Positions 35,903 through 41,956 of a stretch of DNA of 64,000 nucleotides are shown here, piece by piece. Each line of letters opens with the position of its first letter. The stretch's first letter is position 1. The DNA is from Akkermansiaceae bacterium (GTDB lineage: Bacteria; Verrucomicrobiota; Verrucomicrobiia; Verrucomicrobiales; DEV007), in contig JACKQE010000016.1 of assembly GCA_024233005.1 (NCBI GenBank), positions 1-64,000 on the forward strand, read 5' to 3'. Both the position numbers and the translations under genes were made by a program. Below the pieces are notes generated by a model that did no database searches, was not told the origin of the DNA, and worked only from the letters and a program-made list of their open reading frames with translations.

Positions 35903-37720
35903 ATGACGTGGGAGATGATATTGGTCTTGATCCTGCTCGCAGGTTGCTTGGTCGCTTTCTCGTTTGAGAAGATCCCGACCGATGCGGTGGCATTGGGAGC
36001 ATTTTGCCTGCTTCTTTTCACGGGGATTTTGTCGCCCAAGGAAGCCTTTTCCGTTTTTTCGAATGAAGCGCCCCTCACGGTGGCCGCGATGTTCATTTTG
36101 AGCCACTTGCTCGTCGCCACGGGAGGAGTCGGAAAACTGGCCGAGATGCTCAGTTGGGTGGCCAAAAAAGGAGTTTCCCCAGCGATCCTGGTCATGATGA
36201 TTCTGGCGGCATCAGTCTCCGCCTTCATCAACAACACACCAGTAGTGGCCGTTTTCATCCCCGTTATCATGGCCGTGGCCAGGGACCAGGGCATGTCCCC
36301 TTCGAAATTCCTCATTCCCCTTTCCTATGCCTCATTGCTTGGCGGGTGCTGCACACTGATTGGCACCTCGACCAACCTCGTGGTGCACGGCGTTGCCGTG
36401 GCTGAAGGCCACCCCGGTTTTGGGATGTTTGAATTGGGCAAAGTCGGACTCCCCATTGCCGTGATCGGTATCGCCTACACGGCAATTTTCGCGAAAAGGG
36501 TGCTGCCCGACAGAGGCACCGTTTCTTCCATTCTGGCCCCGGAGGAACGGGGAGCGCAAATCTACCAAATCATGATTGATCGGGGCTCCCCGCTCATCGG
36601 TCGCCCGGTCCTCGACTTCCTCCGGCAATCGGGAGGCGCCAAACTGCTGGAATTGAGGCGCCAGGCCATGACCATCCGCGCCGAACTCGACGAACAAAGA
36701 CTGCAACAATATGATCGCCTCACCATCGTGGTGAACCGGGAGAACGTGGTGCGCAATGCCGGCCAGCCCGATTCCTTGAAATTTGGGGAGGCTAGCGATC
36801 TCGAACTCGGGATTGAAACCCTGTCGCGAGTCAAAGGCGGTCTCTATGAAGGCGTCGTGACTCCCCAGTCCCCGTTGATCGGTCGGACCTTAAGGGAGTT
36901 TCGGTTCCGCCAGCGTCATGGAGGGCTTGTTCTCGCCGTGCACCGCCGGGGGCACAATTTGAAAGGCCGTTTTGCCGACACCCCTCTGCGCGTGGGGGAC
37001 ACCCTGCTTTTGGTGTGCCCGGCCCATGCGGAGGAGCAACTGACCGAGGAAGGGGAATTGGCCTTCAATGAGCCGGAAACCCTGGAAGACAAGCCCAAGC
37101 CAAAAGCCTCGTGGCACAGGGCCGCCGTGTGGGCCGCCATTGCTGCCGTGGTCATCGTCTCCACATTTAATTGGGCTCCCATCTCCGGGGCGGCAATAGC
37201 GGCCTGCGCGCTGTTGGTATTGGCCCGCATCACCGATGCCAGATCGGCTTACCGGGCCATCGATTGGACCATCGTGATGTTGATTTTCGGAATGCTTGCT
37301 CTGGGAGAAGCGTTTTCCAAAACGGGATTGGCCTCTTTGATCGCCAATTCGGCGGTAACCTTTACCATGTCCGCAGTTCCCCAGACCGTGGCGCCCTACG
37401 TACTCCTCAGTGCCTTCATTTTCATCACCTTGATCCTTACGGAAGTCATGTCAAACAATGCCACCGCCATTCTAGCGGCCCCTTTGGCCATCAAAACAGC
37501 CACGGCGCTGGGCGTGAGCACTCAGCCATTTCTCATTGGAGTCACCCTAGCGGCTTCCCTTGCCTTTGCCTGTCCCATGGGCTACCAAACCCACATGATG
37601 GTTTATGGGCCAGGGGGTTACCGATTCCTGGATTTCTTCAAAATAGGAGTGCCGTTGAACCTGATCGCCTGGATCACCGCAAGCCTGCTCATCCCTTACT
37701 TTTGGCCGATGCACCCTTAG
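35903..37720 (+). CDS. SLC13/DASS-like transporter with RCK_C domains
   Basis: A membrane protein of 605 residues with about eleven to twelve helices, of the ion-transporter superfamily that includes SLC13 dicarboxylate/sulfate carriers. The two signature half-site motifs are SAFINNTPVVAVFIPV with GTSTNLVVHG in the first half, and SNNATAILAAPLA with GYQTHMMVYGPG in the second. Between the halves lie two RCK_C (TrkA-C) regions (IYQIMIDRGSPLIGRPVLDF, then GVVTPQSPLIGRTLREF and RVGDTLLLVCP), probably cytoplasmic and regulatory. The substrate is likely an anion such as sulfate or a dicarboxylate, but Na+ or other coupling is unknown. The start at 35903 is the ATG before MILVLILLAGCL. The 3' end overlaps the convergent eboD-like gene by 32 bp. 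Confidence 0.9.
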   Translation: MTWEMILVLILLAGCLVAFSFEKIPTDAVALGAFCLLLFTGILSPKEAFSVFSNEAPLTVAAMFILSHLLVATGGVGKLAEMLSWVAKKGVSPAILVMMILAASVSAFINNTPVVAVFIPVIMAVARDQGMSPSKFLIPLSYASLLGGCCTLIGTSTNLVVHGVAVAEGHPGFGMFELGKVGLPIAVIGIAYTAIFAKRVLPDRGTVSSILAPEERGAQIYQIMIDRGSPLIGRPVLDFLRQSGGAKLLELRRQAMTIRAELDEQRLQQYDRLTIVVNRENVVRNAGQPDSLKFGEASDLELGIETLSRVKGGLYEGVVTPQSPLIGRTLREFRFRQRHGGLVLAVHRRGHNLKGRFADTPLRVGDTLLLVCPAHAEEQLTEEGELAFNEPETLEDKPKPKASWHRAAVWAAIAAVVIVSTFNWAPISGAAIAACALLVLARITDARSAYRAIDWTIVMLIFGMLALGEAFSKTGLASLIANSAVTFTMSAVPQTVAPYVLLSAFIFITLILTEVMSNNATAILAAPLAIKTATALGVSTQPFLIGVTLAASLAFACPMGYQTHMMVYGPGGYRFLDFFKIGVPLNLIAWITASLLIPYFWPMHP

Positions 37721-38882
37721 CAAGCCTATTCCGGCACCGAAGTTCGTCGAGAGCGAAGAGGATTTCCTTCTCATCCATTTCGTGAACTTCCCTTTTGGAC
37801 CCAATGCGGGGAACAAGGGTGATGGTGAGCCGTCCTCCCAAATGTTCCCGGAATTCCTCCACCCCTTGCAGGACCATGGGTTTGGTTCCGCCCGGAACGG
37901 CTGCATCGAGGAAGTCCGACCAAAGTGGGAGCCCAACGGCCTCCAAGACTCCCAGAATGCGGTCTTTGATGGCGGCATCGATCAAGCCAATGCGGGCGGA
38001 GTAACATAGATCAAGCGCCATTCCTATGGATACCGCCTCTCCATGGCTGACCGTAAAACCGGAGATTTGCTCGAGCTTGTGTGCGGCCCAATGCCCAAAA
38101 TCCAAAGGGCGGGCGGATCCTTGCTCAAAGGGGTCTCCGCCCAAAGAAATATGGTCGACATGCAGTTCGGCACTGCGCCGGATCACCCGTTCCAACGCTT
38201 CGGTCTCCAATCGGGCCAATTCTGCGGTGTGTCTCTCAATGTAATGGAAAAAATCGCGATCCCGAATCAAAGCCACCTTGATGGCCTCAACAATTCCATC
38301 CCGACAGGTGCGGTCTGGAAGCAGCCGCAGAAACTCAAGGTCATTGACCACCGCAAAGGGAACGGCAAAGGTGCCCACCCAGTTTTTCTTGCCGAAATAG
38401 TTCACCCCATTTTTCACCCCGACGCCCCCATCTCCCTGACTCAAGGTGGTCGTGGGCATACGGATCAGCCGGATACCTCGGTGAGCCGTGGCAGCTGCAA
38501 ACCCAACCAAATCCAGAAAGGCCCCTCCACCAATCACCACCACATAGGAGTGACGACACAAGGCGTGAAAATGAAAGGCTTCCCAAAGTTTTTCCACCCG
38601 GCTCCAATCATTTTTGCAGGCCTCCCCGCCCGGCAGGCAGAGCGGAGATCCCACCAACTCCATTACGGAAGCGTGAGCGTTGCCATACTCCGTGATTTTC
38701 CCGGGCAATCCTGGAGCCATCTCAAGGAGTCCCTGATCGATGCATACCAGAACCCGCCCGGAGCCATCCAATCCGGCTCCTTCAGCGATAAGGTCACGCA
38801 GAGCATGATTCGAGGCATCAAAAACTCCGTGAGTGAACACCACACGGTGCTGTTGGGGAATCGCAAATGTCCGCAGAATCAT
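37689..38882 (-). CDS. EboD-like sugar-phosphate cyclase (3-dehydroquinate-synthase superfamily)
   Basis: A protein of 397 residues from the ATG at 38882. The motifs are closer to EboD of the ebo operon than to AroB: VVVIGGGAFLDLVGFAAATA, RLIRMPTTTLSQGDGGVGVK, NYFGKKNWVGTFAVPFAVVN and GIVEAIKVALIRD. SARPLDFGHWAAHKLEQIS and HGEAVSIGMALD carry zinc ligands. AroB cyclises DAHP; EboD is implicated in synthesis or transport of a small molecule together with EboA-C and EboE-F, none of which is in the window. An in-frame GTG at 38990 overlaps the ArsR stop by four bases (GTGA) and would add 36 residues without obvious homology. That coupling is attractive, so the start is uncertain. Its 3' end overlaps the SLC13 gene end. 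Confidence 0.85.
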   Translation of the reverse strand: MILRTFAIPQQHRVVFTHGVFDASNHALRDLIAEGAGLDGSGRVLVCIDQGLLEMAPGLPGKITEYGNAHASVMELVGSPLCLPGGEACKNDWSRVEKLWEAFHFHALCRHSYVVVIGGGAFLDLVGFAAATAHRGIRLIRMPTTTLSQGDGGVGVKNGVNYFGKKNWVGTFAVPFAVVNDLEFLRLLPDRTCRDGIVEAIKVALIRDRDFFHYIERHTAELARLETEALERVIRRSAELHVDHISLGGDPFEQGSARPLDFGHWAAHKLEQISGFTVSHGEAVSIGMALDLCYSARIGLIDAAIKDRILGVLEAVGLPLWSDFLDAAVPGGTKPMVLQGVEEFREHLGGRLTITLVPRIGSKREVHEMDEKEILFALDELRCRNRLAKGASAKSKG

Positions 38883-38986
38883 CCGAGTAGGGGGATAGGA
38901 ATACGAAACACGTTCCAATGCAATTTCCCCGAGGTCAAGCCACTGAAAGGAAGTTAGGGAGGACGCATCAACGTCCCCCAAAAATG

Positions 38987-39325
38987 TCACACTCCGAATT
39001 CAACCGAAGCACGTTCTTTCGCATCCCGGGAGAGTTTGTTGCACACTTCGCCGCAGAGCACCTCCACCAGAGGATCTTGAATGGAGTAATAAACCTGGGC
39101 TCCCTGTCTCTCCCGAAGGAGCAGTCCGCCGGCATGAAGAATTCCCAACTGTCGGGAGACATGAGCTTGGGAGACGCCAAGAATCTCCACCAACTGGCCA
39201 ACACATTGACGCCCACTCTTTAATTCCTGAAGAATGGCGAGTCGGGTCGGCTCAGAAAAAAGGGAAAAGGTTTCCGCCACCCGCTCCAACGCGGCACGAT
39301 TCAACTTTTTGGATGGATGGATCAT
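38987..39325 (-). CDS. ArsR-family transcriptional regulator
   Basis: A winged helix-turn-helix regulator of 112 residues. FSLFSEPTRLAILQELKSG starts the DNA-binding part, then VGQLVEILGVSQAHVSRQLG is the recognition region, followed by LLLRERQGAQVYYSIQD. No CxCxxC metal site is visible in the recognition helix; a later pair of cysteines (VLCGEVCNKL) in the C-terminal helix could sense metals or thiols. A good ribosome site, AGAGGAT, precedes the ATG at 39325. Its stop overlaps a possible GTG of the eboD-like gene, so the two are probably one operon, and it may autoregulate it. Confidence 0.9.
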   Translation of the reverse strand: MIHPSKKLNRAALERVAETFSLFSEPTRLAILQELKSGRQCVGQLVEILGVSQAHVSRQLGILHAGGLLLRERQGAQVYYSIQDPLVEVLCGEVCNKLSRDAKERASVEFGV

Positions 39326-39326
39326 T

Positions 39327-39359
39327 TAATCCTCTTTTAGCTATATCGTGAAGAGTTAA
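39327..39359. promoter_or_regulatory. Imperfect inverted repeat upstream of the ArsR gene (possible operator)
   Basis: TTAA-TC-CTCTT at the left pairs with AAGAG-TTAA at the right, across about 14 bases that include TATAT. It begins two bases upstream of the regulator's ATG and overlaps its ribosome site. Location and symmetry suit autoregulation by an ArsR dimer, but no consensus site was matched. Confidence 0.35.
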
Positions 39360-39404
39360 CATCGTTTTCTCCTTACGTCCACGTTCGATTTACTCCAAAA
39401 GAAA

Positions 39405-39438
39405 AAAAGGCGTTTCCAGAGGACTGGAAACGCCTTTT
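39405..39438 (-). terminator. Intrinsic terminator of the rhodanese gene
   Basis: GGCGTTTCCAG (39409-39419) pairs with CTGGAAACGCC (39424-39434) around an AGGA loop, flanked by AAAA and TTTT. On the minus strand the hairpin is followed by seven T, about 30 bp past the rhodanese stop at 39470. Symmetry could allow weak bidirectional action, but no plus-strand gene ends here. Confidence 0.85.
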
Positions 39439-39469
39439 GAAAGACCCGGTCGGAGCCGGGGCAACCAAC

Positions 39470-39865
39470 TTAGTTGGCAGCTTCAGTTGGCTCTTTCGCT
39501 TGCAACCAGCCGGAGATGCCCGCGGAAAGGTGCTTCACATTGGTGTAGCCAAGTTCTTCAGCGGCTTTGGCAGCAGCAGCATAGGCACTGCAGGTGGGGC
39601 CACCGCAATAGGCAACGACCAGTGCCCCCTTATCGGAGGGAAGCAGAGTGGCCAGCTTTTCTTTGTTGGCGCGGAAGTCGATCGCTCCCGGGATATGACC
39701 TTTGGAGTAGGAAGCGGAGCCGTTGACATCAATCACGGTCACCTTCTTTTCGGTGATCGCTTTTTTGAGTTCGTCGATGCTGATGTCGGGGTATTCCCCG
39801 CCAAAGGAAACAGAGGAGAGAGCCACAAAGGCGCAGGCAGCGATAGCAAGCAGTTTTTTCATCAT
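39470..39865 (-). CDS. Periplasmic single-domain rhodanese
   Basis: A small protein of 131 residues with a signal peptide (MKKLLAIAACAFVALSSVSFG). The rhodanese fold shows ISIDELKKAITEKKVTVIDV, YSKGHIPGAIDF, LVVAYCGGPTCSAYAAAAKA and VKHLSAGISGWLQAK. Cysteines in YCGGPTC occupy the active-site loop; the first is the likely persulfide-carrying residue. It would transfer sulfur or act in thiol redox in the periplasm. Two ATGs (39865, 39862) are possible. A sigma-70-like promoter is seen upstream and a strong terminator downstream, so it is a single-gene transcript. Confidence 0.88.
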   Translation of the reverse strand: MMKKLLAIAACAFVALSSVSFGGEYPDISIDELKKAITEKKVTVIDVNGSASYSKGHIPGAIDFRANKEKLATLLPSDKGALVVAYCGGPTCSAYAAAAKAAEELGYTNVKHLSAGISGWLQAKEPTEAAN

Positions 39866-39917
39866 TAGGGTGTGGGTTGGTAGTTTGACTTGTCCTGAAT
39901 CGAGAACTTCGACCCGT

Positions 39918-39945
39918 ATCATAACCCGGGCGGCAAAATTCACAA
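39918..39945 (-). promoter_or_regulatory. Sigma-70-like promoter of the rhodanese gene
   Basis: On the minus strand TTGTGA (39945-39940) and TATGAT (39923-39918) are separated by 16 bases, about 53 bp before the rhodanese ATG. Four of six and five of six bases match the consensus -35 and -10 boxes. The call rests on the sequence alone. Confidence 0.4.
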
Positions 39946-40001
39946 GAGGACGCAATGAAGGGACGTTTAAAACCACAAATCTTTACATCAAACCCTGAAG
40001 T

Positions 40002-40574
40002 TCAAGAAAAAGATGGGTAGAGACGGTGTTCCTGGATATATTGCACCGTGGCAGGAGTCAACCAATCCTGATCCCATTTCCCTTGCCGAATCAAAGTAGC
40101 GGACTCTGGTCGATCGAATGGGATCAACTGCCCACGAAATCGATAGTGGGCAACGAGCGGCACATTGTCCCGGGCAAAGACAATAAATTCGAGGTGATCT
40201 GCCAGATAATCTGCCCTCGCCCAATTCCCCAAAGAAAGCCATTGATCCCCGCCCATGATCCAGAAAAGTCTCGCTCCCGGATACTCCAGGGCCATTGCTT
40301 GAACGGTCTCCCATGAGTAAGAGGGCCCCGGACGCTCCAATTCCAGCTCCGAAACCTCCGCCCAGTGATGAAAACCCTTGTCCCGAAGCGCCAGCCTCAG
40401 CATTTCAGACCGGTCTTTGCCGGAAGCCACGGTAGCCCGGCTTTTGAAAGGTGACTGCTGACAGGGAATGAAAACAATCCGATCCAAGTGACAGGTGATC
40501 CTGGCAAGGCGCGCCATTTCCAGGTGTCCGCTATGCACGGGATCAAAGGTCCCACCGAACAATCCTATCCGCAT
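40002..40574 (-). CDS. nadD: Nicotinate-nucleotide adenylyltransferase
   Basis: NadD of 190 residues, which adenylates nicotinate mononucleotide to give deamido-NAD in NAD synthesis. The nucleotidyltransferase signature is at the start: RIGLFGGTFDPVHSGHLEMA, including the FDPVHSGHL ATP site. IVFIPCQQSPFK and MLRLAL follow, and the later part has FWIMGGDQWLSLGNWARAD and IRQGKWDQDWLTPATVQYI, close to the usual SSTxIR...V..YI region. I chose the ATG at 40574. It is divergent from tatA; the space between them carries both promoters. The window holds no other NAD biosynthesis gene. Confidence 0.93.
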   Translation of the reverse strand: MRIGLFGGTFDPVHSGHLEMARLARITCHLDRIVFIPCQQSPFKSRATVASGKDRSEMLRLALRDKGFHHWAEVSELELERPGPSYSWETVQAMALEYPGARLFWIMGGDQWLSLGNWARADYLADHLEFIVFARDNVPLVAHYRFRGQLIPFDRPESATLIRQGKWDQDWLTPATVQYIQEHRLYPSFS

Positions 40575-40683
40575 TGTCACGAAAACGCCCATATTGGTTG
40601 TCACTGCAACTCTTTTTTATGACACCGAGATTGCGTCCTCCTTTTCTTTTGGACTTTTCCGACCAGGGGACTAGGATGATCCC

Positions 40684-40959
40684 ATGAATAATACAATCCT
40701 CGCGTTCATCGGTTACCAAGAGATGATGATCATCTTTTTGGTAGTTCTGCTGCTCTTCGGCGCCAAGAAAATCCCCGAGTTGGCTCGGGGGATCGGACGC
40801 GGAATGGGCGAATTCAAGAAAGCCAAGTCCGAGTTCGATCGCGAACTTGAGCTGGGTGAATACGAAGCCAAAAAGTCCTACGACAAGCCTGCCGCCCCGG
40901 CGCGTCCCGTTTCCACAGAAGTGCAGCCTCCTGCCAAACAGGAAGTTTCCGAAGACTGA
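40684..40959 (+). CDS. tatA: Twin-arginine translocase subunit TatA/TatE-family
   Basis: A 91-residue protein: a short N-terminus with IGYQEMMIIFLVVLLLFGAKKIPELAR, one transmembrane helix, the FGAKKIPELARGIGRGMGEFKK amphipathic-helix signature, then a polar tail (PAAPARPVSTEVQPPAK). TatA oligomers form the translocation pore for folded proteins. It fits the Tat-type signal peptides of DUF1501 and Gfo/Idh proteins in this window. An AGGA ribosome site lies seven bases before the ATG. The gene ends 12 bp before the EEP gene and is followed by a strong terminator within that gene's first codons. Confidence 0.95.
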   Translation: MNNTILAFIGYQEMMIIFLVVLLLFGAKKIPELARGIGRGMGEFKKAKSEFDRELELGEYEAKKSYDKPAAPARPVSTEVQPPAKQEVSED

Positions 40960-40970
40960 AACGTTCCTCC

Positions 40971-41945
40971 ATGAAAGTGGGAACCGTCCCATTGTGCAAA
41001 AACTCCCCGTCGGTGTACCGGCGGGGAGTTTTCTTTTGTTTGCTGCTGCTGGGCGCCGGCATCTACCGCAGAGCTCCCGCTCAAACTCCCGACCTTCCTG
41101 AACCTCAGGTGAGGTTCATGGCCTACAATCTGAAAAATTACCTGCCCATGAACCGCCGGATAGACGGGGTGGCGGTTCAGGACGCCCCGAAACCAGCAGA
41201 GGAAATCGAAGCTGTGGTCAACATGATCGCGGCAGGGAAGCCGGACGTCCTTGGAGTCTGTGAAATCGGTTTGGAGGCCGAAATCAAAGATCTTCAATCC
41301 CGACTGAAAAAGGCTGGACTTGATCTGCCGGAGTTTGAATGGGTCAGAGCAGCAAGTGACCAACCGCGAAATCTCGCCTTGCTCAGCCGTTTCCCCATCG
41401 TGGCGCGCCATTCAAAAAATGACCTTTCTTACAGAATCGGCGACCGCATCCTGCCTGTCCAACGTGGCATCCTTGATGTGACCGTCGCCCCGACTCCGGA
41501 ATACCGGCTCCGGCTCGTCGGACTCCATTTGAAGTCCAAGCGGGAGGTACCCGAGGCAGACCAGGCACTGATGAGGCGCAATGAAGCGGATTTGGCGCGC
41601 TCACATATTGACACCATTTTTCAGGAGGAACCCGGGGTCAATTTGCTGGTCTACGGAGACTTCAATGACACGCGGAATGAAATGCCGGTCCGCATCCTAC
41701 GCGGGCGGTATGGGGCCGAGAATTATCTCGACGACATTGATGCCGAGGATCGCAACGGTCATCGATGGACCCACTATTGGGAATTTGCGGATGAGTATGC
41801 GCGATTAGACTTCATTTTGATCAGCAAAGGGGCCAAAAAAGAGTTCGGACCGGAGAAAGGCCGCATTATTGACCTCCCGGAGTGGCAAACCGCGAGTGAC
41901 CATCGTCCGGTGACGATTTCTTTAAGAGCATCTGATGGCCGTTGA
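40971..41945 (+). CDS. Secreted endonuclease/exonuclease/phosphatase (EEP) family protein
   Basis: A protein of 324 residues. A signal peptide is visible (RRGVFFCLLLLGAG, cleavage near APAQ). The EEP fold begins VRFMAYNLKNYLPMN and continues with KPDVLGVCEIGLEAEI (metal-binding Glu), LRLVGLHLKSKREVPEADQ, NLLVYGDFNDTRNEM (DFND), and ends WQTASDHRPVTISL (DH). Such enzymes hydrolyse phosphodiesters in nucleic acids or phospholipids; the exported location suggests scavenging. It begins 12 bp after tatA, with the tatA terminator inside codons 10-23. It is convergent with glnD. Confidence 0.88.
   Translation: MKVGTVPLCKNSPSVYRRGVFFCLLLLGAGIYRRAPAQTPDLPEPQVRFMAYNLKNYLPMNRRIDGVAVQDAPKPAEEIEAVVNMIAAGKPDVLGVCEIGLEAEIKDLQSRLKKAGLDLPEFEWVRAASDQPRNLALLSRFPIVARHSKNDLSYRIGDRILPVQRGILDVTVAPTPEYRLRLVGLHLKSKREVPEADQALMRRNEADLARSHIDTIFQEEPGVNLLVYGDFNDTRNEMPVRILRGRYGAENYLDDIDAEDRNGHRWTHYWEFADEYARLDFILISKGAKKEFGPEKGRIIDLPEWQTASDHRPVTISLRASDGR
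40999..41037 (+). terminator. Strong intrinsic terminator inside the EEP gene signal-peptide codons
   Basis: AAAACTCCCCGTCGG (40999-41013) pairs with CCGGCGGGGAGTTTT (41018-41032) around a TGTA loop, with a single G-T wobble, followed by CTTTT. It lies about 40 bp after the tatA stop and 28 bp after the EEP-gene ATG, so it would end tatA transcripts inside the next coding frame. Confidence 0.8.
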
Positions 41946-41956
41946 TGGCAGGAAGG

